Source: Gemmataceae bacterium
GTDB lineage: Bacteria; Planctomycetota; Planctomycetia; Gemmatales; Gemmataceae
Direction: 5' to 3'
Length of the DNA: 64,000 nt
Assembly (NCBI GenBank): GCA_022616435.1
Contig: JAKEET010000126.1
Span: 1 to 64,000, forward strand
Part shown: piece after piece, positions 50,281 through 60,291 of the stretch
How positions within the stretch are numbered: the stretch's first letter is position 1
Layout of the letters: the number at the start of each line of letters is the position of its first letter
Made by a program: the position numbers and the translations under genes
The notes under the pieces: model-generated
Databases searched by the model: none
Seen by the model: the letters and a program-made list of their open reading frames with translations, nothing else
What the model was told of the DNA's origin: nothing

Positions 50281-50952
50281 ATGCTCAATCAACAAAACGC
50301 CGTGATCTGGGACGTCGACGGCACCATGGTCGACACCGCCGAGCTGCACTACCAGGCCTGGTGCGTGCTGGCGCGGGAGATCGGCCGGCCCTTCACCCGC
50401 GCCGACTTCACCGCCACCTTCGGCTGGCGCAACCCGGAGATCATTCCGAAACTCTGGGGCATCCATGACGAAAGCGAAGTCGCCGCGCTCGGCGACCGCA
50501 AGGAGCTGTATTACCGCGCCGAGGCCAAGAAAGGCGTGGCCCTCCTGCCCGGCGTCCAACAGTTGATGGAAGCCCTCGGCGCCGCCGGCTTTCGTCAGGC
50601 GGTCGGTTCGAGCGCGCCGCGCCACAACATCGACCTGATTCTCGACATCACGAAGGTCGGCCAGCACGCCCAGGCTATCGTGTCGATGGAAGACACGCGC
50701 CGCGGCAAGCCGGACCCGGAGGTGTTTCTGCTCGCTGCCCAGCGGCTCGGCGTCGAACCTGGCCGCTGCCTGGTCATCGAGGACGCCCCGGTCGGCGTGA
50801 TGGCGGCCAAGGCTGGCGGCATGCGCTGCGTCGCCGTCACTTGCGTGGGCCATCATCCGGTGGAAAAACTGCACGCGGCCGGGGCCGACCTGGTGGCGCC
50901 GACGCTCGAACAGGTTGCCGTCGAGCAGATTCGCGAGCTGTTGGGGTCCTAG
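50281..50952 (+). CDS. HAD-superfamily hydrolase, beta-phosphoglucomutase-like
   Basis: 223 residues. Motif I IWDVDGTMVDTAELHYQAW has both Asp (nucleophile and acid/base); motif II is AVGSSAPRHNI, motif III the Lys in GKPDPEVFLLAA, and motif IV VIEDAPVGVMAAKAGG. Subfamily IA with the helical cap GRPFTRADFTATFGWRNPEII. It could isomerise or dephosphorylate a hexose phosphate; substrate not determined. The stop codon overlaps the end of the convergent metalloprotease gene by 4 bases. Confidence 0.9.
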   Translation: MLNQQNAVIWDVDGTMVDTAELHYQAWCVLAREIGRPFTRADFTATFGWRNPEIIPKLWGIHDESEVAALGDRKELYYRAEAKKGVALLPGVQQLMEALGAAGFRQAVGSSAPRHNIDLILDITKVGQHAQAIVSMEDTRRGKPDPEVFLLAAQRLGVEPGRCLVIEDAPVGVMAAKAGGMRCVAVTCVGHHPVEKLHAAGADLVAPTLEQVAVEQIRELLGS

Positions 50953-52400
50953 CCGATCGCCTTCAAGCCGCGGAAGAACGTGCCCAGCGGCTTTCTGAGC
51001 GGGTTCCGGACGGTCACCACGAAGCGCAGCAGCGAGTTGACGCCGACATCCTGATCGATCGTGATCCTCACTGCCTTCTTGCCGACGCGCTGGCCGAACG
51101 GCGCGACCCACCGCACCGAACGATGCGGCAACTTCACGTGGATGGCGAACGACTCGCTCGTTTCCACCTGGGACACCAAGGTCACCACGCCTCGATAGAC
51201 CCTGGCCTTGCGGTTGTACACCCAGCGCACCGGCGCCAGCAGCTTGAGGGCGGCGCCCTGGGCGGCCGGGTTCACGACGAAGGAGCCGGTCAGCTGATAG
51301 CCGCCGACGTTGAAGCCGAAGTTGGTCCCGGTGGCGGCGCTGCTGACGCCGTGGCTGGACACGACCAGGATGTACGTGCCCGCCGCGGCGACATTGAAGG
51401 TCACGGTCGCGTCGAACGACGTGGACGGATCGCTGGACACCAGCAGCGCGCCGGCGCTGTTCCGCAGCTCCAGCTTCACGTCCAGGTTGTTGAACGGCTC
51501 GGGCACGTCGGCCGTGAACGTGAGCGGGCCGGGATTGGCCGTGATCTTGTACCAGTCGGCATCGGTCATCTGGGTGATCACCCCGGATCGGCTGACGTTG
51601 ACCGTGCCCGTGCCGATGGCGATCAGCGCGGCCGCCGCCGCCGCGTTGCCGCCGGCCTCGTCGGGCCGGAAGCCAAAGCCGTTCGTGGCGTTGGAGAGGA
51701 CGGCGAGGTCGTCCTGGAAGGTGGTCGCGGACGTCGAGGTGCCGAACCACCACATGTTGCGAATCGGCAGGTTATTGGTTCCCATGAGCGGCGAGGTGCC
51801 GTCCGGCAACCCCGGATTGAGCGGGTTGCCGCTCTGGGTATAGTCGATCTGGTGCTCCAGACCGAAGGTATGGCCGGCTTCGTGCGACGCCGTGAAGGCG
51901 ACGTTCTGCCGAAACGTCGCATCGTACGGATGGGCGGCTTCAAAGACGTAACAGGTCGGCGTCTGTCCCGAGCCGGAGTTGAATCCATTGAGGAGGCCCA
52001 CCCCGAACGGGGGATTATTGGCATCGAACCATCTCCCGTCCCCGCCGATGGAAACACGCTGCGCGACCCGGATGGCGAAACTCGGCGGCAGCACGGTCGT
52101 CACGTTGATGTTGAACGGCGCGTAATCATCGGCGACAAAGCGCCAGATATCGGTGATTTCCTGGATCTCGGTGGCGCTCCATGCGTTGACGTTGTTGTCG
52201 GTGTCGTAGGGCGGCGTATCGACGTTGGAGAAACTGCTCCAGCTGGCGTCGAAATGCCCGTTGAAATCGAGATAGATTGTCGCCGGCGCGCCGGGCAGGC
52301 TGTTCAAGACGGGCGGCACCATGCTGGGATTGTCCGCGGGCGTCAAACGATCCTCGAGACGCTCGACGGCCAACCGAACGGACTTGCTGATTCGGCGCAT
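50949..52400 (-). CDS. Secreted metzincin-type zinc metalloprotease with LExR motif
   Basis: 483 residues from the ATG at 52400. Basic start and VERLEDRLTPA (about 12-22), the planctomycete LExRxxPA export motif. The zinc site is TASHEAGHTFGLEHQ (HExxHxxGxxH), followed by SPLMGT, a possible Met-turn. Residues about 270-370 form a PPC/calpain-like beta domain (ADWYKITANPGPLTFTADV, AGTYILVVSSHG); a C-terminal beta domain resembles the last domain of the beta-helix protein at 39556 (RVYRGVVTL). It likely acts outside the cell on protein substrates. Confidence 0.87.
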   Translation of the reverse strand: MRRISKSVRLAVERLEDRLTPADNPSMVPPVLNSLPGAPATIYLDFNGHFDASWSSFSNVDTPPYDTDNNVNAWSATEIQEITDIWRFVADDYAPFNINVTTVLPPSFAIRVAQRVSIGGDGRWFDANNPPFGVGLLNGFNSGSGQTPTCYVFEAAHPYDATFRQNVAFTASHEAGHTFGLEHQIDYTQSGNPLNPGLPDGTSPLMGTNNLPIRNMWWFGTSTSATTFQDDLAVLSNATNGFGFRPDEAGGNAAAAAALIAIGTGTVNVSRSGVITQMTDADWYKITANPGPLTFTADVPEPFNNLDVKLELRNSAGALLVSSDPSTSFDATVTFNVAAAGTYILVVSSHGVSSAATGTNFGFNVGGYQLTGSFVVNPAAQGAALKLLAPVRWVYNRKARVYRGVVTLVSQVETSESFAIHVKLPHRSVRWVAPFGQRVGKKAVRITIDQDVGVNSLLRFVVTVRNPLRKPLGTFFRGLKAIG

Positions 52401-52420
52401 TGTCAAGACCCATTCGCAGC

Positions 52421-52444
52421 GAGCGCCGCGCGAGCGCGGCGCTC
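52421..52444. repeat. GC hairpin upstream of the metalloprotease gene
   Basis: 10-base arms GAGCGCCGCG and CGCGGCGCTC with loop CGAG, in the leader of the minus-strand protease gene. The rest of the 265-base gap to 52666 shows nothing more. Confidence 0.6.
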
Positions 52445-52665
52445 AAACAACAGTTCGTGAAATGTGAGGCCTGGGTAGACCTTGAGGATAAAGTCCGGAC
52501 CGGTGGTTGTAAAGCGGAATTCTCATTTTTGGCGCGCTGGGCAGCGGTTGACGACGCGGGAGATCGGCGCGTCCGTCTGGAGGGCGCCTGACGAATCGAA
52601 CGAAACCAACGGCTGGGCGGACTGTGCCGGCGCGGTCCACGTCGAATCAGCTCAAGGGATCTGAC

Positions 52666-54318
<1,653 letters not shown>

Positions 54319-54442
54319 GCTGGTTCCCTCAATCCTTGAAGAATGGCGAATTCCCACGGCGCTATTCTATATGACCGCGCTCGATTCAGCAGCAGAGGGC
54401 CGCGACCGTCCAGGGAGTCCGGGAGCGGCTCCGGACAATCCA

Positions 54443-54532
54443 GAAAACACGAAAGGACGAAAGCACGAAAAGAACAAGAGTGTGCCGTGTTTTCGTACTT
54501 TCGTGCTTTCGTGATTTACCTGAAGCCGCTTG
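54443..54532. repeat. Palindromic repeat family J, copy 1
   Basis: 90 bases made of CGAAAG/CGAAAA words in both orientations (GAAAACACGAAAGGACGAAA ... TTTCGTACTTTCGTGCTTTC). It is the exact reverse complement of 61004-61093. It sits in the 380-base gap between pyrG and the next gene; the remaining bases (54319-54442, 54533-54698) hold no gene, only the leader and start site of the GTG gene at 54699. Confidence 0.95.
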
Positions 54533-54698
54533 TCGCGACTCCGGACGGTCGCCGCCCTGACGACTTCCCATATTTTTCATCAAGGACCCATTGACTCGTC
54601 GCCGATTCTAGATTAGCTTTGCATCGTAAAGCTAACCCCGAGACTTCCCAAACGTCAAGACGTCGGAGGCCGGTGGAGAGCAGTCTGCGGAGCGACCG

Positions 54699-55358
54699 GT
54701 GGACCTTCGCGAAGCCCTGACGCAGATCGCCGAAATCCGCCAGCAGGTGGCCCAGACCGAGACCTTTCGCGGGTATCGGGCGGCCCCGGTGGCGGCGTCC
54801 GGCGTGTTGGCCTGGGTGGCGGCCGGCGTGCAGGCCTGGCAAATCCCCGATCCGACGCAGAGCCTGGGAATCTGGCTCACGCTGTGGATGGGCGCCGCCC
54901 TGTGCAGCCTGGCGATCACCGGCGTGGCGATGGGGCTGCATTCCTGGCACGCGCCGTCCCCGTTGTCGCGCACGCTGACCGCGCTCGCCGTCGCCCAGTT
55001 CTTGCCGTGCATCGTCGCCGGCGGCTTGCTGACCGCGGTCCTGTGGCTGCAGGATTCGGAGTCGCTGTGGATGCTGCCGGGCCTGTGGGCGATCCTGTTC
55101 AGCCTCGGCATCTTCGCGTCCTACCGGCTCCTGCCGCGGGCCACCTTCCTGGTCGCGGTCTGGTATCTCGCCGCCGGCGTCGTCTGCCTGGCCTGGGCGC
55201 GCGGCGACCATGCGTTTTCGTGGTGGGCCATGGCGATTCCCTTTGGCGTCGGCCAGCTCGTCGCGGCCGGCATCCTCTACTGGACCCTGGAGCGCCCTAC
55301 TCTGGAGCGTCCTACTCTGGAGCGTCCGACCCTGGAGCGACCTCATGGCGACTCATAA
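54699..55358 (+). CDS. Integral membrane protein, hypothetical
   Basis: 219 residues from a GTG at 54699 with GGAG 6 bases upstream. Five membrane helices between residues 28 and 197 (VAASGVLAWVAAGVQAW, LWMGAALCSLAITGVAMGL, LAVAQFLPCIVAGGLLTAVLWL, WYLAAGVVCLAW, FGVGQLVAAGILYW). The tail is a tandem repeat LERPTLERPTLERPTLERP encoded by a 15-base period. It overlaps the winged-helix gene by 14 bases, a strong sign of one operon; the pair resembles membrane sensor or transport partner plus regulator modules in Planctomycetes. Function not known. Confidence 0.8.
   Translation: MDLREALTQIAEIRQQVAQTETFRGYRAAPVAASGVLAWVAAGVQAWQIPDPTQSLGIWLTLWMGAALCSLAITGVAMGLHSWHAPSPLSRTLTALAVAQFLPCIVAGGLLTAVLWLQDSESLWMLPGLWAILFSLGIFASYRLLPRATFLVAVWYLAAGVVCLAWARGDHAFSWWAMAIPFGVGQLVAAGILYWTLERPTLERPTLERPTLERPHGDS
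55287..55343 (+). repeat. 15-base tandem repeat encoding LERPT
   Basis: Nearly four copies of CTGGAGCGTCCTACT at the 3' end of the membrane-protein gene. The following ATG of the winged-helix gene is directly after it, so copy-number change would not shift frame (15 = 5 codons) but would change the C-terminal tail. Confidence 0.9.
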
Positions 55359-55731
55359 GGATGTGAAAGTCGTTGGCCGGTTCGCGTACGACGGCCTCGA
55401 TCGCGTCATTCACGAAAAGGCGCGGCTGGGGATCGTCTCCTCGCTGGCCACGCATCCCAGCGGCCTCGTGTTCAACGACCTCAAAGAGCTGTGCGCCCTC
55501 ACCGACGGCAACCTGAGCCGCCACTTGCACCTGCTGAGCGAGAGCGGCCTCGTGCAAATCTGGAAGGGCTACAAGGACAATCGCCCGCAGACACTGGTGC
55601 AACTGACCGACGAGGGCCGCCGCCGGTTCCTGGAGTACGTCGCGGTCCTGGAAAACGTGGTCACCGACGCGCTGGAAGCGTCCAAGCAGCCGAAGGCGGC
55701 CAAGGTGGCGCCGGGCTGGACGCCGGCGTAG
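55345..55731 (+). CDS. Winged-helix transcriptional regulator
   Basis: 128 residues. ARLGIVSSLATHPSGLVFNDLKELCALTDGNLSRHLHLLSESGLVQIWKGYKDNRPQTLVQLTDEGRRRFLEYV is a complete winged helix of the HTH_34/MarR-like type, with the recognition helix TDGNLSRHLHLLSE and a wing at KGYKDNRPQTLVQLT. Few residues remain for a ligand domain, so regulation may come through the co-translated membrane protein. This small regulator plus membrane protein arrangement recurs in many bacteria; the target genes are unknown. Confidence 0.88.
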   Translation: MATHKDVKVVGRFAYDGLDRVIHEKARLGIVSSLATHPSGLVFNDLKELCALTDGNLSRHLHLLSESGLVQIWKGYKDNRPQTLVQLTDEGRRRFLEYVAVLENVVTDALEASKQPKAAKVAPGWTPA

Positions 55732-55747
55732 TTTTTTTTCGACAAGC

Positions 55748-55779
55748 CTTTGCTCGACAAAGTGTCTTGTCGAGCAAAG
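55748..55779 (+). terminator. Hairpin between the winged-helix gene and ispH
   Basis: 12-base arms CTTTGCTCGACA and TGTCGAGCAAAG with an 8-base loop. A T-run (GTTTTTTTTC) lies just before it rather than after, so on the plus strand it is not a classical terminator; on the minus strand the A/T order is right for one. Confidence 0.5.
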
Positions 55780-55836
55780 CCCAAGAACAGTTGCCAAACC
55801 CGACGGACCGCGGTTCTTCACGATGAGGAAACACCG

Positions 55837-56697
55837 ATGCAAGTCATCCTCGCCGACGTCCTGGGCATGTGCTTCGGCGTGCGCGACGCGCTCGCCGTCA
55901 TCGACGACATCGACCGGCCCGACGCGGTCACCATCCACGGCGAGCTGGTCCACAACGAGAAGGTGATCGAACAGCTGCACGGCCGCGGCTTTCACATGGT
56001 CGAAGAAGACCGGCGCACCAGCCTACCGGTGACCGACACGGTGCTGATCACCGCCCACGGCGTCAGCCGGAAGGAGCGCCGCCGGCTGGAGCAAGCCGGC
56101 AAGCGCTTGATCGACACGACGTGTCCGCTCGTGACCCGCGCCCACGACGCCGCCCAGAAGCTGCAGAGCGAAGGCTGCCACGTGCTGGTCATCGGCAAGC
56201 CGGGCCACGTCGAGGTGGAGGGCATCATCGGCGATCTCGACGACTTCACGATCGTGCCGTCCGTGGACGCCGTCCGCGAATATCCCCATCGCAAGCTCGG
56301 CATCATGTGCCAGACGACCACGCCGGCGGACCAGGCCGAGCGGATTCGCCGGGCCGTCGAACAGAAAAATCCGCACGCCGACGTCCGCTTCATCGACACC
56401 GTGTGCCACCCGACCAAGGACCATCAAAAGGCCCTGGAAAAACTGCTCGACCAGGTGCAGGCGGTCGTCGTCGTCGGCGGCCGCAACTCGAACAACACCA
56501 AGCAGCTCGTCCGCCGCTGCGCGGACCGCGGCGTGCCGGCGTTCCATGTGCAAGACGCCGCCGACCTGCGGCCGGAATGGTTCGACGGCATCGACGTGGT
56601 CGGGCTGACGGCGGGGACATCGACCTTGGAAGCGACCATCCGCGGCGTGCATCAGAGCCTGCGGGCAATGCGGTCCGAGCTCGAGGCAGTTCGTTGA
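55837..56697 (+). CDS. ispH: 4-hydroxy-3-methylbut-2-enyl diphosphate reductase
   Basis: 286 residues. Last step of the MEP isoprenoid pathway: HMBPP to IPP and DMAPP. The three [4Fe-4S] cysteines are visible at Cys12 (GMCFGV), Cys96 (DTTCPLV) and Cys190 (DTVCHPT), together with His34/His40, the catalytic Glu in GHVEVEG and TAGTSTLE near the C-terminus. Short form without an S1 domain. The ATG at 55837 follows GATGAGGAA. It precedes the ferritin-like gene by 65 bases; both relate to iron, but no operon link is shown. Confidence 0.96.
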   Translation: MQVILADVLGMCFGVRDALAVIDDIDRPDAVTIHGELVHNEKVIEQLHGRGFHMVEEDRRTSLPVTDTVLITAHGVSRKERRRLEQAGKRLIDTTCPLVTRAHDAAQKLQSEGCHVLVIGKPGHVEVEGIIGDLDDFTIVPSVDAVREYPHRKLGIMCQTTTPADQAERIRRAVEQKNPHADVRFIDTVCHPTKDHQKALEKLLDQVQAVVVVGGRNSNNTKQLVRRCADRGVPAFHVQDAADLRPEWFDGIDVVGLTAGTSTLEATIRGVHQSLRAMRSELEAVR

Positions 56698-56762
56698 CAG
56701 TTGTTGACGGTCGTTTTTTTCGATGGCCACTTTGCGATGCAAAGCACGGCGAGGTTGCGCGC

Positions 56763-57577
56763 ATGCCAAACAGGGATGTCCATGTCAAGACGTCGGCCGA
56801 ATGGCTCACATATTTCGCTGCCAATGCCAGCCGGCAGCGCATGATCCCGTGGCGCCTGGGAGCGGGCGTGTCCGCCGCCGAGTTGACGGCAATTGCCTGT
56901 TCGCTCCGCGGTTGGCAGCTCGGTGAGACGTCCGACGGCGCACATTTGCTCGCCGCCGCTCGGGCCTACGCCGCGAAAGTGAATGATCCGGGCTTCGTCG
57001 ACGTCGTTCGATTGTTCATTGCGGAGGAGCAGCGCCATGGCAACTATCTGGGCAAGGTTCTCGATCTTGCCGGCGTCGAGCGAGCCAAGTCTGATTGGGG
57101 CGACAGTTTGTTTCGGGCGATGCGCTACCTCTTGCCGAGCATGGAAGTGTGGGCGACGCCCGTCGTCATGGTCGAGACGCACGCGCTGATCTACTACAAC
57201 GCGATCCGCTTGGCGACGAAATCGGGCGTGTTGCGGACAATCTGCGAGCAGATCTTGGCGGACGAAGTGCCGCACATCCAGTTCCAGTGCGAGCGTCTGG
57301 CAATACTGCATCGGCGCCGGCCGCGCTGGTTGCGGGGGCTGACCATGGCATTGCACCGAGTCCTGTTCGGCGGAATCACGATCGCGGTATGGCTCGGGCA
57401 TCAGCAGGCGTTGAAGGCTGGCGGATACAGTTTACGAAGTTCTGGCGGAGTGCCTGGGTCAAGATGGGGCACTCGTGGCGTCGGATGGCGCCGGAGACGT
57501 ATAGCTGGGAGCAAGATGCAATGGCGCCTGCGGCCCACACCGTGTTAGAGACAACAGGCCTTCGATCTGCCGGATGA
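56763..57577 (+). CDS. Ferritin-like di-iron protein with probable frameshift
   Basis: Reads in one frame for residues 1-222, with LFIAEEQRHGNYL, MVETHALIYYNAIR and ILADEVPHIQFQCERLA supplying the Glu/ExxH ligands of a four-helix di-iron site. Near 57425-57440, after GHQQALKAGGY, the frame turns into Arg/Gly-rich nonsense (stop 57548), while the +1-shifted frame continues sensibly (FTKFWRSAWVKMGHSWRRM to 57577). A one-base loss in TACAGTTTACG would explain it. The protein may be an oxygenase, desaturase or reductase of unknown substrate. Either a sequencing error or a recent mutation. Confidence 0.72.
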
Positions 57578-57586
57578 ATTTGGCGA

Positions 57587-60265
57587 CTACGTCGAGGGAA
57601 CACACATCGTCCGGGCGCATCGGGAACATTTCACCTTCTTGCCGGCCAGTGCCCCCTTCGCCTTCAGTTTCGCCCCACAAGCGGAACATGCGAAGAATAC
57701 TTCGTCCGTCTTCTGGTCCACGGCCGGATTGTCTGCGCGAGTCTGTGCGAGCGGCCGGCAGACGATCCGGCCGCGGCGCGCCAGGGTCCAGACAATCATG
57801 CCGACGGTCAGCGCCGTGGCCAGCGCCAGGAGCAGGAGCCTGAGCTGCGGGTGCGCTTGGGCCTCGTCGGCCTTCTCCGGCGTGCTGGCGGGAAGTGCGT
57901 CCATGTCCAGCTTCTGTGGATCGGCGCCATTCCACAGCACCGCCGTTTCCTTTCCCGTTTCCAGATCGAAGATCTTCAGGGTCTTGTGTTGCCCGCCGAC
58001 GATCAGCGTCTTGTCGTCGGCTGTCAGGGCGAGGGCGCGGACGTGGGTGATCCCGGTGGCCAGGCGCCTGGTTTCCTTGCCCTGGTCGACGTCCCAGAAG
58101 CGGACGACCGACTCCGGACCGCTGCTCACGAGGGTCTTGCTGTCGGCGCTGAACACGAGGCTGTCCACTTCGCGCATCGGCCCGCGCAAGGTTCCCTGCG
58201 GCAGCCCTGTCTCGGCGTCGTACAGCCGAATGGTGCGGTCGACGGAGCCGGTGGCGATCGTCTTGCCGTCGGGCGAGCAAGCGAGACAGAACACGGTGTT
58301 GTTGTGCCCGGCCAGCTTCAGGACCTGCTTCTTCGTGGCCACGTCCCAGACGCCGACATGATTGATCCCGCCTGGTTTCCAGTCGCCGCCGCCGGCCAGC
58401 AACCGCTTGCCGTCGCGCGAGAAGGTCACGCGCTGGAAGCGCAACAGGTCTCCTTCCAGGTGTGCGACCAACTCACCCTCGGCCACGTCCCAGAGCTGCA
58501 GGGCCTGACCTTCGCTGGCGGTTGCCAGCAACGGACCAGCGGGCGCGAACGCGACGTGAGCCAGGCCGTCCACCGCGAACTCGCAGAGTTCCTTGCCGGC
58601 GGCCCAGTCCAGCACGCGCACGTGATGGGTCCAGCTTCCGAAGGCCAGCAACTTGCTGTCGGCCGAGAAGGCGACCGAAACCACCCCGCGGGCCTCGACG
58701 AAACGCCGCAAGGGCTTGTGGGTGGCCAGGTCCCAAACGCCGACTTCGCCGCCGGTCGTCCACCACCCCGCGCCCGCGGCCAGCGTCTTGCCGTCCGGGG
58801 AGATCGCCACGCTCCAGACGACATAGGGATCAGGCAAGACATCTGCTGGGTCGGCGGCTTGCTTCTGGTTGGCGTCTGGCGGGCGCTCCTCGATCTGGTT
58901 GCCCTGTCCAAACAGCAAGAGCGCCGCTGCGCCGCCGAGCACCGCCAGGACCGCGAGCAGCAACATCGCCACGCGGAAAAATGACAAGGTGACAGGGTGA
59001 CGCGGGGACAGGGTGACAGCGCCAGCGTCCGCGTTTTCTGTCACCTTGTCACCGTCAACGGGCGGCAGCGCCGGCGCGGGGTTCGTGTCCGGCTGGCGAA
59101 GATGGACGAGGTATCCCTCCAGCAAGGCCGCGACTTCCGCGGCGCTCTGGAAGCGTTGTCCGGGGTCCTTCGCCATGAGCCGGGCAATGAGCAGTTCCAG
59201 CCAGGCCGGCACGCCGGGGTTCAGCGCACGCAGAGGCGCCGGGGCGCGCTCGTTGACGGCATGAAGAAGCGCCAGCGGAGTCGGTCCGCGGAACGGGGCC
59301 GTTCCGGTGCAGCAGGCGTACAGCACGCTGCCCAGGCTGAACAGGTCGGACCGGTGATCCGCTGACTCGCCACGGGCCTGCTCCGGCGCCATGTACTCCG
59401 GGGTGCCGGCCACCACCCCCGCCTGGGTCAATTGCACGTCATCGGCCATGCGGGCGAGGCCAAAGTCGGTGATCTTGACTCCTGACTCCTGATCCCTGAC
59501 CCCTGTTTCCTGTCCTCTGACCCCTGCGTCCAGGAGGATGTTGGCAGGCTTGATGTCCCGGTGAATCAGTCCCTGCGCGTGTGCCGCGGCCAGGCCCGAG
59601 GCGATTTGCGCGCCAACGCGGACCACGTCCGGCACAGCCATCGGGCCGGTGCGGTCGAGGCGTTCTTGCAGCGACTCTCCGCCGACGTATTGCATGACCA
59701 GGTAGGGCAGGCCGTCGATCTCGTGAACGCCGTGAACGGCGACGATGTGGTCGTGGCAGACGGCGGCGGCGGCCTTCGCCTCGCGGGTGAAGCGGCGCCG
59801 GGCGGTGGCGCTGCCGGCCACGGCGGCGGCCAGCACCTTGATGGCCACCAGTCGATGCAGCGCCGGCTCATACGCCTTCAGCACCACCCCCATGCCCCCC
59901 TGGCCGATCACCTCCTGGACCTCGTAGCCGCCGAGCGTGCCCAGGATGTCTGGGCGGCTGCTCGGCGACAGAAAGTACAGGTCGGGGGGTTCGACAGGGG
60001 CGGCGGGAACGAGGCCGCAGCCTTCGTGCATCCGCTCCAGCAATCGAGACAGCGTCGGATCGGCGGGCGCGGCCGTGGGGTCGCCGACACGTCCGGCCCA
60101 TCTCCGCAATTCCGCCTCGCCTTCGGGGGCCAGGTCCAATCGGTCCTGACAAACCGGGCACGACTGGAGGTGCTCCTCCAGGCGGCCCATCTGGTCCGGA
60201 GGAAGGTCGGCGTCGAGCAACACCTGCCAGCATTCGATTTCCTGGCAGTCCAGCGGTGCGGCCAT
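57587..60265 (-). CDS. Transmembrane Ser/Thr protein kinase with WD40 repeats and zinc ribbons
   Basis: 892 residues. Order: an anti-sigma-type zinc finger (His32, Cys36, Cys39 in EHLQSCPVC), kinase domain about 114-385 (P-loop GQGGMG 121-126, Lys143, HRDIKPAN 235-242, DFG 267-269, APE 293-295), membrane helix 431-453, five to seven WD40 repeats about 475-775, a second membrane helix near 808-832, and a C-terminal zinc ribbon (FFACSACG...CSRCA). Two stretches are inserted palindromic repeats in frame: residues 246-263 before the DFG and 405-430 before the first helix. The next gene upstream is an ECF sigma factor, a common planctomycete pair in which the kinase probably regulates the sigma. 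Confidence 0.92.
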   Translation of the reverse strand: MAAPLDCQEIECWQVLLDADLPPDQMGRLEEHLQSCPVCQDRLDLAPEGEAELRRWAGRVGDPTAAPADPTLSRLLERMHEGCGLVPAAPVEPPDLYFLSPSSRPDILGTLGGYEVQEVIGQGGMGVVLKAYEPALHRLVAIKVLAAAVAGSATARRRFTREAKAAAAVCHDHIVAVHGVHEIDGLPYLVMQYVGGESLQERLDRTGPMAVPDVVRVGAQIASGLAAAHAQGLIHRDIKPANILLDAGVRGQETGVRDQESGVKITDFGLARMADDVQLTQAGVVAGTPEYMAPEQARGESADHRSDLFSLGSVLYACCTGTAPFRGPTPLALLHAVNERAPAPLRALNPGVPAWLELLIARLMAKDPGQRFQSAAEVAALLEGYLVHLRQPDTNPAPALPPVDGDKVTENADAGAVTLSPRHPVTLSFFRVAMLLLAVLAVLGGAAALLLFGQGNQIEERPPDANQKQAADPADVLPDPYVVWSVAISPDGKTLAAGAGWWTTGGEVGVWDLATHKPLRRFVEARGVVSVAFSADSKLLAFGSWTHHVRVLDWAAGKELCEFAVDGLAHVAFAPAGPLLATASEGQALQLWDVAEGELVAHLEGDLLRFQRVTFSRDGKRLLAGGGDWKPGGINHVGVWDVATKKQVLKLAGHNNTVFCLACSPDGKTIATGSVDRTIRLYDAETGLPQGTLRGPMREVDSLVFSADSKTLVSSGPESVVRFWDVDQGKETRRLATGITHVRALALTADDKTLIVGGQHKTLKIFDLETGKETAVLWNGADPQKLDMDALPASTPEKADEAQAHPQLRLLLLALATALTVGMIVWTLARRGRIVCRPLAQTRADNPAVDQKTDEVFFACSACGAKLKAKGALAGKKVKCSRCARTMCVPST
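58983..59053. repeat. Palindromic repeat inside the kinase gene (linker)
   Basis: Arms GACAAGGTGACAGGGTGAC and GTCACCTTGTCACC, encoding residues 405-430 (GDKVTENADAGAVTLSPRHP...) between the kinase and the first membrane helix. It has the structure of the intergenic palindromes and is in frame. Confidence 0.8.
59477..59531. repeat. Short-word repeat inserted in the kinase catalytic domain
   Basis: About 54 bases of GACTCCTGACTCCTGATCCC-type repeats encode GVRGQETGVRDQESGVK, residues 247-263. Kinases of this family normally go straight from ANILLD to KITDFG, so this is an in-frame insertion between catalytic loop and DFG, related in structure to repeat family F. Confidence 0.8.
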
Positions 60266-60291
60266 GACGGCTCCTTCGCGGCGGCGGGCGC

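Noticed and set aside
54386..54594. Short frames across repeat J (also 60857-61303)
   Set aside because: The same peptide string appears at both copies because the DNA is the repeat; not genes.
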